This document shows positions 7,536 through 16,072 of a DNA stretch of 26,116 bases, one piece after another. The position numbers and the translations under genes are program-made. Every line of letters begins with the position of its first letter. Positions within the stretch are counted from its first letter, which is position 1. Source of the DNA: Actinomycetota bacterium (lineage in GTDB: Bacteria > Actinomycetota > Humimicrobiia > Humimicrobiales > Humimicrobiaceae); the NCBI GenBank assembly GCA_028696435.1, contig JAQVHC010000006.1, positions 1 through 26,116 of the forward strand, given 5' to 3'. The notes beneath the pieces were generated by a model. That model had not been told where the DNA came from. It saw only the letters and a list, made by a program, of their open reading frames with translations, and did not search any database.

Positions 7536-8613
7536 TAAATTTTATTTTCTCGAAAACAAAGTAGAAAATAAAAGAGGTCGGGATGAATATAATCCTGATG
7601 GAATCATTTTAAATACAAAAATAATGCTGTCGAGAAATCTTGTCGGCCAGAAATTTGTGGATGCAAGTAGCGGCAGCGAAAAAAATGCTATACTTGATAG
7701 GGTAAGGAAATCTGTAAGTGATATAAAGGAATTTGAAGATTTACATTATCATAAGATTAGAAACCTGAAGGGCATTCAGAAGGATTTAATTTTTAGAGAA
7801 TATATGATAGAAGAAGATGTAGCAAATAAAGTTCAGGGCAGGGGATTATTTATAAGACCAGGATTAAATTCAGGGGTGAGAACTGCAATAATTGTAAACC
7901 ATGAAGACCATATAAAAATTCAGGGTACTTCTCCTGGCCTGAATATCAGGAGGGTTTATAAGGAAGTTACTGGTATTGAGAAATGTCTGGAAAAAAAATT
8001 AAGTTTTGCTTTTGATGATAAGCTTGGATATCTTACGGCAAGTCCATTTAATCTGGGTACTGCTTTAAGAATAACTGTTGTTGCTCATCTTCCAGTACTG
8101 GCAATAAGCCCTAAAATCGGGGATTTTGTAAAAAAAATAAATAATATCGGATGCCAGATAAATAGTTATTTTTCCGGACAACCTGAAATAGTCGGGAATT
8201 TATTCGAGATTTCTAACCGGATAACGCTTGGTAAGGGTGAGAAGGATATAATTAAAGAAATGCAGGCAATTTGTCTGGGCATAATTGAAGATGAGCAGGA
8301 TGCGAGAAAACAATTAAAAAAAGATGATTTTCTTGGAATTGAGGATAATATCTACCGCTCCTTTGGTTTGCTAAAATATGCTAAAATATTATCATATGAA
8401 GAAGCACTGGAGTTATTATCAATAATAAGACTGGGTCTTGATATGAATATGATAGATGGCGTATATGATTTTGATTATTTCGAGATGGTAAATAAAATAA
8501 CCAGCTCCCGTATCATGCTTGATATGGAAATAAGTGGTGAAATAAGTGATGACAGGCTTGATTTGTTAAGAGCTGAAATTATCAGAAAAAAGATTTTAAA
8601 GGAAGTTGATTAA
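7525..8613 (+). CDS. mcsB: McsB-like protein arginine kinase with degenerate ATP-binding arginines
   Basis: McsB phosphorylates arginines on proteins and marks them for ClpC-ClpP. The 362-residue length and the core (LGYLTASPFNLGTALR, GNLFEISNRITLGK, YRSFGLL, IRLGLDM) fit the phosphagen-kinase-like McsB family, and the gene sits between mcsA and clpC. From memory of the Bacillus protein and arginine kinases, SSRIRLARN aligns without gaps to NTKIMLSRN (Lys 32, Met 34), NEEDHIRIQ to NHEDHIKIQ (His 126, Glu 127, Lys 131), and the Arg before GIYGEGSE is Asn 213; only Arg 182 of the five phosphate-binding arginines stays Arg. Glu 127 and Glu 221 are kept. The C-terminal RDxxRA phosphoarginine site reads LDLLRA (345-350). 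It may be a weak kinase, a changed one or a pseudokinase adaptor. Confidence 0.85.
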   Translation: MAGDKFYFLENKVENKRGRDEYNPDGIILNTKIMLSRNLVGQKFVDASSGSEKNAILDRVRKSVSDIKEFEDLHYHKIRNLKGIQKDLIFREYMIEEDVANKVQGRGLFIRPGLNSGVRTAIIVNHEDHIKIQGTSPGLNIRRVYKEVTGIEKCLEKKLSFAFDDKLGYLTASPFNLGTALRITVVAHLPVLAISPKIGDFVKKINNIGCQINSYFSGQPEIVGNLFEISNRITLGKGEKDIIKEMQAICLGIIEDEQDARKQLKKDDFLGIEDNIYRSFGLLKYAKILSYEEALELLSIIRLGLDMNMIDGVYDFDYFEMVNKITSSRIMLDMEISGEISDDRLDLLRAEIIRKKILKEVD

Positions 8614-11085
8614 ATGTTTGAGAGGTTTACAGACAGAGCAAGAAAAGTAGTAATTCAGGCTCAGGATGAGGCAAGGTTTTTAAAACAGAATTATATAGGT
8701 ACTGAGCACATTCTTCTTGGTCTGATTGATGATAAAGAAGGAATTGCTGCCAGAGTTTTTTATGAGTTAAATGTATCGCTTGAAGAAATAAGAGCTGCGG
8801 TAAAAGAAGTAATTACTGAAGGCACTTCTGAATCATATGAACATATACCTTTTACACCAAGAGCTAAAAAAGTACTTGAGCTATCATTAAGAGAAGCCCT
8901 GCAAATGGGACATAATTATATAGGTACCGAGCATATACTTCTGGGTCTTTTAAGAGAAGGCGAAGGCGTCGCTGCCAGAGTTTTAAATAGTCTTGGAATA
9001 ACGCTGGATATTGTAAAAGAAAAAATAAAAGAAATTTTAAGTGAGCAGCCTTATTATTCAGAATCAGGGTCGGGGAAAACAGTAATTGAAAAGAGCCAGA
9101 AAAAACAGCTTAAAATGCTCACGCAGTATGGCAAGGATTTAACTTTACTGGCAGAGGAAGACAAACTCGATCCACTGATCGGAAGAAAAAAAGAAATTGA
9201 CAGAATAATTCAAATACTTTCAAGAAGAACCAAAAATAATCCAGTACTAATAGGCGAGTCTGGAGTTGGAAAAACTGCTATTGTGGAAGGGCTTGCACAG
9301 TTAATAAGCTCTAAAAAAGCTCCTTCGAATATTGTGGGCAAGAGAATATTTACTCTTGATCTTGGTTCACTGGTTGCAGGGTCCAGATACAGGGGAGACT
9401 TTGAAGAAAGGTTAAAAAAAGTACTGGCAGAAATTAAGGAAGATGGAGATATTATACTTTTTATTGATGAAGTTCATACTCTTGTAGGCGCAGGAGCTGC
9501 AGAAGGTGCCATTGATGCAGCAAGCATATTAAAACCCGTGCTTGCAAGGGGTGAGATACAGGCTATCGGGGCTACTACAATAAATGAATATCGTAAATAT
9601 ATTGAAAAAGACAAAGCACTTGAAAGAAGGTTCCAGCCCGTCTTTATAAATGAACCTACAGTATATGAAACAATTGAAATATTAAAAGGTCTCAGAGGGA
9701 AATATGAATCATTTCATGATCTTACAATAACTGACGAGGCAATAGTAGCTGCTGCGAAGTTATCTTATCGTTATATAAATGACAGGTTCCTGCCTGATAA
9801 AGCTATAGACCTGATTGATGAAGCTTCATCCCGGGTCAGGATCAGAGCATTGACTGCACCTCCGGACCTTAAAGAAGCTGAAGCAAATATTGAAAAAATT
9901 GTACATGAGAAGAAAAAAGCAATAGAATCCCAGGATTTTGAAAAAGCAGCACAGCTTCGTGATAAGGAGAAGCAGCTTCTGAAAGAAAAAAGAGAAATTG
10001 AGGACGATTTAATCAGGACTAAAAAAACCAGTAAGGAATTAGTTGGTGAGAATGAGATAGCAGATGTTCTGGCTAACTGGACAGGTATCCCTGTACATAA
10101 ACTGACATCAGGTGAGTCTGCTAAATTATTGAGAATGGAGGAAGAACTTCACAAAAGAGTTGTGGGACAGGATGAGGCAATAAAGACAGTGTCTATGGCT
10201 ATAAGAAGGTCACGTTCAGGCTTAAAAGACCCAAAAAGACCGATAGGTTCATTTATGTTTCTTGGCCCTTCAGGTGTTGGTAAAACAGAGCTTGCGAAAA
10301 CTATAGCGGAATTCTTATTTGACAAGGAAGAAGCTCTGATACATATTGATATGTCAGAATATATGGAAAAACATTCTGTCTCTAAATTAGTTGGTTCCCC
10401 TCCTGGCTATGTAGGTTATGACGAAGGAGGTCAGTTAACCGAAATGGTAAGGAGAAAGCCATACAGTGTGATTCTTCTTGATGAGATAGAAAAAGCACAC
10501 CCTGATGTTTTCAATATATTGCTTCAGATATTTGAAGAAGGTCATCTTACTGATTCGCAGGGGAAAAGAGTTGATTTTAAGAATACAGTAATCATAATGA
10601 CTTCAAATCTTGGAGCGAGAGAAATCCAGAAAAACACTCCTATGGGATTTAAAACTGTAAATAAAGAAAATTTATCCTATGATGAGATAAAAGAAAAAGT
10701 AATGAGTGAATTAAAGAAAGCTTTCAGACCGGAGTTTCTTAATAGAGTTGATGAAGTAATAGTATTTCATAAATTACAGAAACAACATATTTACAGTATC
10801 ATGGATTTGATGATCGCAAAGGTACAGCAGCAGCTTGAACTCCAGGGTATACTAATTGAACTCAAAAAAAGTGCAAAAGATCTGCTTTTGGAAAAAGGCT
10901 ATGACTCTTCAATGGGTGCACGTCCAATGAGAAGGACCATCCAGAATCTAATAGAGAACCCTCTTTCTGAAAAACTGATAAGCGGTGAAATTAGATCTGG
11001 TCAGAAAGTAGAGATAAGTGCTAAAGATAAAAAAATGTATTTTGAAATTAAGAATATAGACAGTGGTAGTGTGCTAAAAGTTTGA
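8614..11085 (+). CDS. clpC: ClpC, AAA+ unfoldase of the Clp protease
   Basis: Class I Hsp100 unfoldase that threads marked proteins into ClpP. The 823-residue protein has the double Clp N-domain repeat (about 1-145, each with YIGTEHILLGL), AAA-1 with Walker A GESGVGKT (about 214-221) and Walker B ILFIDEVHTL, a UVR-containing middle domain (DFEKAAQLRDKEKQ, about 438-451) typical of ClpC rather than ClpB, and AAA-2 with Walker A GPSGVGKT (about 551-558) and VILLDEIEKAHPD. NTPMGFKT may contain the ClpP-docking loop (MGF). Its ATG directly abuts the mcsB stop (TAAATG). No catalytic motif is altered. Confidence 0.97.
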   Translation: MFERFTDRARKVVIQAQDEARFLKQNYIGTEHILLGLIDDKEGIAARVFYELNVSLEEIRAAVKEVITEGTSESYEHIPFTPRAKKVLELSLREALQMGHNYIGTEHILLGLLREGEGVAARVLNSLGITLDIVKEKIKEILSEQPYYSESGSGKTVIEKSQKKQLKMLTQYGKDLTLLAEEDKLDPLIGRKKEIDRIIQILSRRTKNNPVLIGESGVGKTAIVEGLAQLISSKKAPSNIVGKRIFTLDLGSLVAGSRYRGDFEERLKKVLAEIKEDGDIILFIDEVHTLVGAGAAEGAIDAASILKPVLARGEIQAIGATTINEYRKYIEKDKALERRFQPVFINEPTVYETIEILKGLRGKYESFHDLTITDEAIVAAAKLSYRYINDRFLPDKAIDLIDEASSRVRIRALTAPPDLKEAEANIEKIVHEKKKAIESQDFEKAAQLRDKEKQLLKEKREIEDDLIRTKKTSKELVGENEIADVLANWTGIPVHKLTSGESAKLLRMEEELHKRVVGQDEAIKTVSMAIRRSRSGLKDPKRPIGSFMFLGPSGVGKTELAKTIAEFLFDKEEALIHIDMSEYMEKHSVSKLVGSPPGYVGYDEGGQLTEMVRRKPYSVILLDEIEKAHPDVFNILLQIFEEGHLTDSQGKRVDFKNTVIIMTSNLGAREIQKNTPMGFKTVNKENLSYDEIKEKVMSELKKAFRPEFLNRVDEVIVFHKLQKQHIYSIMDLMIAKVQQQLELQGILIELKKSAKDLLLEKGYDSSMGARPMRRTIQNLIENPLSEKLISGEIRSGQKVEISAKDKKMYFEIKNIDSGSVLKV

Positions 11086-11100
11086 TTTTAAAAAGTGCCA

Positions 11101-12207
11101 ATGAATAAAAGAGAAGAATTATTAATCGAATGTCTTAAAAAAATAGCTCCCGGTACCGACCTGAGGCTGGGTATAGAATACATACTTCAGGGGAAAACAG
11201 GCGGTCTGATTGTTGTAGGGGATTCGGAAGAGGTTTTAAAGCTTGTAAATGGTGGATTTTATATAGGATGCAGTTTTACACCAACAAAATTTTATGAACT
11301 TGCAAAAATGGATGGTGCAATAATTCTGAGTTCTGATGCAAAACGTATTTTATATGCCAATACGCACCTCTTTCCTGACCCTGGTATCAGCACATCTGAA
11401 ACAGGGACGAGGCACAGGACTGCGGAGAGAGTGGCAAAGCAAACCAATACTCTTGTTATTTCTATTTCAATGAAAAGAGATGTAGTTACAATATATAAAG
11501 GTGATATAAAATACATGCTCGAAGAGACAAGAGTTATCCTGGCCAGAGCAAATCAAGCGCTCCAGACGCTTGAAAAATATAAAGAGGGATTGGATGAACT
11601 TATTTTTAGTCTGACTATAAAAGAGCTGGAAGATGTTGTAACTCTTTTTGATGTTGCAAACATACTGCAGAGATCCAGTATTGTCCAGAAAACAGAAAAA
11701 GAAATTAAGAAATATATATATGAGCTGGGAATAGAGGGAAGACTTTTAAAAATGCAGGTAGAGGAATTAATGGCTGGTGTAGTCAGCGATTCTTTGAATA
11801 TTATAAGTGATTATGTTCATCTTAATGTTAACGATGAACCGGCTGAAATAAAGGATAAAATAAATCTATTAAGTGAGAAAGAATTACTTGAGCTCGGGAA
11901 TATTGCAAAAATTCTGGGTTATGAGGTTGAAGGTAGTTTAAGAGAATTTAATATGCATCCGAGAGGTTTCAGGATTATCAACGAAGTAATAAGGCTTCCT
12001 CATTCAACTGTTATAGCTTTAATAGAAAAATTCGGGAGTTTAAAGGGTATCATGGATGCATATGCAGAAGAATTATCAGAAATAGCGGGAATGGGTAAAA
12101 ATAGAGCCAGATCTTTACATGATAAACTGGAAAAGTTTGCAGAATACTATTTGTATAATGAGCCCTACAATAGAAAAAGAGGAATAATTCCGAAAATTAG
12201 TATATGA
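11101..12207 (+). CDS. disA: DNA integrity scanning diadenylate cyclase DisA
   Basis: Makes the second messenger c-di-AMP from two ATP and scans DNA for branched structures. The N-terminal DAC domain has both signature motifs, DGAIILS and GTRHRTAER; a long helical spine follows and the C-terminus has a RuvA-like helix-hairpin-helix region (EIAGMGKNRARSLHDKL). Length is 368 residues, close to the usual 360. The start may instead be the GTG at 11095, two codons earlier; neither has a good ribosome-binding site. In many Firmicutes radA lies between clpC and disA; here only 15 bases do. Confidence 0.95.
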   Translation: MNKREELLIECLKKIAPGTDLRLGIEYILQGKTGGLIVVGDSEEVLKLVNGGFYIGCSFTPTKFYELAKMDGAIILSSDAKRILYANTHLFPDPGISTSETGTRHRTAERVAKQTNTLVISISMKRDVVTIYKGDIKYMLEETRVILARANQALQTLEKYKEGLDELIFSLTIKELEDVVTLFDVANILQRSSIVQKTEKEIKKYIYELGIEGRLLKMQVEELMAGVVSDSLNIISDYVHLNVNDEPAEIKDKINLLSEKELLELGNIAKILGYEVEGSLREFNMHPRGFRIINEVIRLPHSTVIALIEKFGSLKGIMDAYAEELSEIAGMGKNRARSLHDKLEKFAEYYLYNEPYNRKRGIIPKISI

Positions 12208-12289
12208 TAATTGCCGGGATATTGTTCTGTTTTTACTATTTAGATTTCACTGATAACAGGTTTTCAATAATTTCTTTTGATAATAATTT

Positions 12290-13024
12290 ATGAATGTAGC
12301 GATAATTACAGCAGCCGGAAGAGGTATAAGGTTTAAGAGCAATATCAACAAGCAATTTTTAGATATTTATGGGAAACCTATACTGGCTCACACTATTAGT
12401 GCTTTTCAAAACTCTTCAAAAATAAAAGAAATTTATATTTCAATTCCTGAAGATTATCTTAAATTCTGTCAGAAAAATATCATCGAAAAATATTCATTTA
12501 CAAAAGTAAAAAAACTGGTATTTGGTGGAGACAGCAGGCAGGAGTCCGTATATAATGCGCTTAAAGAGGTGTCTTCTTCTACCAGAATGGTATCTATTCA
12601 TGATGGTGTGAGGCCGCTTATAACTACTGAAGAAATAAATCTCTTAATAAACACACTGGTAAGAGAAAACAAGAAAAATAGCAAAATAAAAGGGGTTATA
12701 CTGGCGGCGCCTGTGATGGAAACTGTAAAAGTAACAGATGGTAACATCATAGAAAGGACCATACCAAGAGACACTGTATGGCATGCTCAAACTCCACAGA
12801 CTTTTTTTTATGAGGATATTTTAAAGGCACATAATAAAGCATTAGAGGATGGTTTTATCGGGACAGATGACGCATCTCTGGTGGAAAGAATGGGTTTAAA
12901 AGTTTATGTGGTAAGAGGGAAGCGCGAGAATATAAAAATAACAACACCTCTTGATTTATTTCTTGCAGAGCTTGTTATGGTCAGAAACGGGAGGAAAAGA
13001 AACGGAAGAAAAAGAAGGAGTTAA
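12290..13024 (+). CDS. ispD: 2-C-methyl-D-erythritol 4-phosphate cytidylyltransferase
   Basis: Third enzyme of the non-mevalonate (MEP) isoprenoid pathway, joining CTP to MEP. The 244-residue protein opens with the nucleotide-binding IITAAGRGIRF and a downstream lysine (NKQFLDIYGKP), and has GGDSRQESVYNAL, the substrate motif HDGVRPLI and RTIPRDTVWHAQTPQTF. The last 14 residues form a basic tail with a short repeat (NGRKRNGRKRR) beyond the usual end. No clear Shine-Dalgarno precedes ATG 12290, and an 82-base gap with no obvious signal separates it from disA. It is paired with ispF as is common. Confidence 0.95.
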   Translation: MNVAIITAAGRGIRFKSNINKQFLDIYGKPILAHTISAFQNSSKIKEIYISIPEDYLKFCQKNIIEKYSFTKVKKLVFGGDSRQESVYNALKEVSSSTRMVSIHDGVRPLITTEEINLLINTLVRENKKNSKIKGVILAAPVMETVKVTDGNIIERTIPRDTVWHAQTPQTFFYEDILKAHNKALEDGFIGTDDASLVERMGLKVYVVRGKRENIKITTPLDLFLAELVMVRNGRKRNGRKRRS

Positions 13025-13094
13025 ATTTAATATATAAAAATATATAAATAGTTCATATAATTCATATAAACAAAAAATAAAGGAAAAACTGATT

Positions 13095-13562
13095 ATGAGA
13101 ACCGGACTGGGATTTGATGTACATGAATTTAAAGCAGGCAGAAAACTTATACTTGGCGGGGTGGAGATAGAGTATAATATGGGGCTGGCAGGTCATTCTG
13201 ATGCAGATGTTCTGGTGCATTCTATAATGGACGCTATTCTGGGAGCCTGTGGTCTTGGAGATATAGGGGTTCATTTTCCAGATACTAATATGAAATATAA
13301 AGATATTTCCAGTCTCATTTTACTGGAAAAGGTGAGAAAAAAAATGGAGGGTAAAAAATATAGTATTGTAAATGTAGACTCTATTCTTGTAATCCAGGAA
13401 CCGAAAATATCAAAATATATCCCGGAAATGAAAGAAAATATAGCCCTGGCTCTAAAGATAAATAAAGATGATATAAATATAAAAGCAACTACTACCGAGG
13501 GTCTCGGCCCCTGTGGAAGGGGTGAAGGAGTTGCTGCCTGCAGTGTGGTTTTACTAAAATAA
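13095..13562 (+). CDS. ispF: 2-C-methyl-D-erythritol 2,4-cyclodiphosphate synthase
   Basis: Fifth MEP-pathway enzyme, forming the cyclic diphosphate with loss of CMP; a trimer with zinc in each site. The 155-residue length is standard. Metal ligands are visible as Asp 8 and His 10 in GFDVHEF and the His in HSDADVLVHS; GDIGVHFPDT and the C-terminal ATTTEGLGPCGRGEGV complete the family pattern. AAAGGAAA lies about 10 bases before ATG 13095. A 70-base, nearly pure A/T gap separates it from ispD. Confidence 0.96.
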   Translation: MRTGLGFDVHEFKAGRKLILGGVEIEYNMGLAGHSDADVLVHSIMDAILGACGLGDIGVHFPDTNMKYKDISSLILLEKVRKKMEGKKYSIVNVDSILVIQEPKISKYIPEMKENIALALKINKDDINIKATTTEGLGPCGRGEGVAACSVVLLK

Positions 13563-13713
13563 CTATACTTCAAATTCTGATATAAGTTATATTATATATT
13601 ATGGGACTGTAAGTTCACATGTATGGAAAATTTTTCATAATTTAAACTATTTTATTATTAACTTACAATTTATAGATTGTATTCTGTAATTATAAAAAAA
13701 TGGAGTGAAAATT

Positions 13714-15195
13714 ATGCCTCGTTTTAGATTTGCACCATCGCCAACAGGAGGTCTGCACATAGGAACAGCAAGGACTGCCCTGTTTAACTGGCTTGCCGCA
13801 AGAAGTATGAAAGGGCATCTGGTCTTGAGGATAGAAGATACTGATGTGAAGAGGTCAAAAGGCTTTTACGAGAAATCTATAATCAAGGATTTAGAATGGC
13901 TTGGGCTTGAGTGGGACGAATTCTACAGACAGAGCGATAGGATTAAAATATACAGGGAGTTTGCACAGAAATTACTGGATCAGAATAAAGCCTACAGATG
14001 TTTCTGCACCCCTGAAAGGCTTGAAAAACTTAAAAAAGATCAGTATGCAGCAGGTAAAATGTCAAAATATGATAATAGATGCAGGGAGCTTTCTCCTTCG
14101 GAAATTGAAAAAAACTTAAAGGAAGGTAAAAAGTTCGCAATAAGATTTAAAGTAGATACTGATAGAGAAATTACTTTTAATGACTTAATAAGGGGAAGTA
14201 TAGTTTTTAATCCCGATACTATAGGAGATTTTATAATCATTAAATCAGACGGTACGCCATCCTACAACTTTGCAGTTGTAGTGGATGATGGTGACATGAA
14301 GATCACTCATGTTTTAAGAGGAGAGGACCATATAACAAATACCGCAAGGCAAATCCTTTTATTTGAAAGTCTCGGATTCAGACAGCCCTTTTTTGCACAC
14401 CTCTCTATGATACTTGGCAGAGATGGTTCAAAGCTGAGTAAGAGACATGGTGCTACAACAATTTCCGAGTTCAGGGAAGAAGGTTATCTGGCTGAAGCTA
14501 TGGCAAACTATCTATCGTTGCTTTCATGGTCTCCCGGAGATAATGAAGAGATATTCAGTATAAGGGATGTTGTAGACAGATTCAGGATACAGGATATATC
14601 CAGAAGTCCGGCTATATTTGATGTGGATAAATTAAAATGGATAAACGGTATTTATATAAGAAAAAAAACCCCTGAAGAACTGGCAGATCTTTGCATGCCC
14701 TATTTAATCAGAGACAAAATAATAAGCAGGGAGGATAAAGAAAATCCAGAAGTAATGAGGAAAATTTTAAGAGGCGCAAAAGCGTTCCGCGATAATTTGA
14801 AAGTTCTGGGCGATTTTCCTTTTTATATGAAAGATTTTTTTAGTGATGTAATTACAGATTACAGTGCAGAATCAATTGAAGTTTTAAGACTCGATACTTC
14901 TAAAGTTGTAATAGGTAGTTTTCTAAAAGTTCTTGAGAACAGATACAAATCTTTTGACAATAGTATTGATATAGATTTAAATGAAGAGCAGTGCAGGGAA
15001 CTGATTAATCTGGTTGCAGAAAATCTTAAAGAACAAAAAATAAAAGGCCGGTTGCTATATATGCCCATTAGAGTTTCTCTTACAGGTAAAACACATGGCC
15101 CGGAGTTACCAGATGTTATTTCTATAATAGGTTTAAAAAATAGTATTCAAAGAGTTAAACAAACATTAGAATATATAAAAAGCAATAGCCTGTGA
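13714..15195 (+). CDS. gltX: Glutamyl-tRNA synthetase
   Basis: Class I enzyme that charges tRNA-Glu. The Rossmann core opens FRFAPSPTGGLHIGTARTALF, holding the HIGH-type motif (HIGT); the second signature is KLSKRHG. A C-terminal helical anticodon-binding region follows. From ATG 13714 the protein is 493 residues, normal for the family. An in-frame GTG at 13705 sits inside the GGAG (13702-13705) that serves as ribosome-binding site for 13714, so the ATG is preferred. A 151-base gap before it is AT-rich with no convincing promoter or T-box. No glutaminyl-tRNA synthetase is in the window. Confidence 0.95.
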   Translation: MPRFRFAPSPTGGLHIGTARTALFNWLAARSMKGHLVLRIEDTDVKRSKGFYEKSIIKDLEWLGLEWDEFYRQSDRIKIYREFAQKLLDQNKAYRCFCTPERLEKLKKDQYAAGKMSKYDNRCRELSPSEIEKNLKEGKKFAIRFKVDTDREITFNDLIRGSIVFNPDTIGDFIIIKSDGTPSYNFAVVVDDGDMKITHVLRGEDHITNTARQILLFESLGFRQPFFAHLSMILGRDGSKLSKRHGATTISEFREEGYLAEAMANYLSLLSWSPGDNEEIFSIRDVVDRFRIQDISRSPAIFDVDKLKWINGIYIRKKTPEELADLCMPYLIRDKIISREDKENPEVMRKILRGAKAFRDNLKVLGDFPFYMKDFFSDVITDYSAESIEVLRLDTSKVVIGSFLKVLENRYKSFDNSIDIDLNEEQCRELINLVAENLKEQKIKGRLLYMPIRVSLTGKTHGPELPDVISIIGLKNSIQRVKQTLEYIKSNSL

Positions 15196-15253
15196 TTTTA
15201 AAAAAATTTTAACTTAATAATTTAATTTATATTTATAATCGGCAGGTAGAGTC

Positions 15254-15907
15254 ATGGGATTAATAGCAGAATTAAAAGATCTTGTAAGGGCTGCAAAAGA
15301 GAGAGACCCGGCTGCGGTAAGTACTGCAGAAATTATATTTACTTATTCAGGTGTACATGCAGTCATGAATCATAGAGTGGCACACTGGCTTTACAGACAT
15401 AAAGTGCCTTTTATCCCGAGGTGGATGTCCCAGTGCAGCAGATTCTTTACCGGGATAGAGATTCATCCAGCGGCAAAGATAGGAAGAGGTTTTTTTATAG
15501 ACCATGGTATGGGAGTTGTAATAGGTGAAACAACTGAAATTGGTAATAATGTTACCCTTTATCAGGGTGTAACACTTGGCGGCACAGGGAAAGAAAAAGG
15601 CAAGCGGCATCCCACAATTGGTAATAATGTAGTTATTTCTGCAGGGGCAAAGGTACTGGGTTCTATTACAATTGGAAATAATGTTATTATAGGGGCAGGA
15701 GCAGTGGTTATTAAATCTGTTCCCGATGGATGTACTGTGGTAGGAGTTCCGGGAAGAATAGTAAGAGTTGGAGGGGAGAAGGTTCTGTCAGATGAATTTC
15801 ACAGAATGAATCTGCCTGATCCTATTAGTGAGATTTTAAGTGATTGCTGTGCAAGAATAGATTTTCTGGAAAAAGAAATAAAAAAGTTAAAGGAAGAAAA
15901 TAAATAA
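15254..15907 (+). CDS. cysE: Serine O-acetyltransferase
   Basis: Acetylates serine with acetyl-CoA to give O-acetylserine, the entry to cysteine synthesis. The 217-residue length is the short Bacillus-like form. After an N-terminal helical region come left-handed beta-helix hexapeptide repeats (about 70-175), with the catalytic segment FIDHGMGVVIGET and the CoA-contact region TLGGTGKEKGKRHPTIG. The C-terminus is a short coiled coil (FLEKEIKKLKEENK). A GGCAGG stretch precedes ATG 15254. Next to cysS, as in Firmicutes, but no T-box leader fits in the 58-base gap upstream. Confidence 0.94.
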   Translation: MGLIAELKDLVRAAKERDPAAVSTAEIIFTYSGVHAVMNHRVAHWLYRHKVPFIPRWMSQCSRFFTGIEIHPAAKIGRGFFIDHGMGVVIGETTEIGNNVTLYQGVTLGGTGKEKGKRHPTIGNNVVISAGAKVLGSITIGNNVIIGAGAVVIKSVPDGCTVVGVPGRIVRVGGEKVLSDEFHRMNLPDPISEILSDCCARIDFLEKEIKKLKEENK

Positions 15908-15926
15908 TATCTATAATATCTATAGC

Positions 15927-16000
15927 TCAAAATTTTAATAAATAATATCATAATTTAGAATTTTACTAAGTATATTTTGGGTCAAAATTCCAATAAGTAA
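15927..16000 (+). repeat. Imperfect direct repeat pair between cysE and cysS
   Basis: Two 19-base copies, at 15927-15945 and 15982-16000, match at 16 positions (pattern TCAAAATTnnAATAAnTAA) with starts 55 bases apart. They lie in the AT-rich 165-base gap before cysS. They could be regulator sites or simple-sequence coincidence. Confidence 0.35.
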
Positions 16001-16072
16001 GTAGTATTGATTCTATAAATTTATAAAATAACAAAATCGACAGAGAAATAATTTAATGCCGGGAGGATGCAG

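Noticed and set aside
13563..13713. A promoter or T-box before gltX
   Set aside because: The best hexamers (TTAACT and TATTCT, 16 bases apart) are poor matches and no T-box core is visible.
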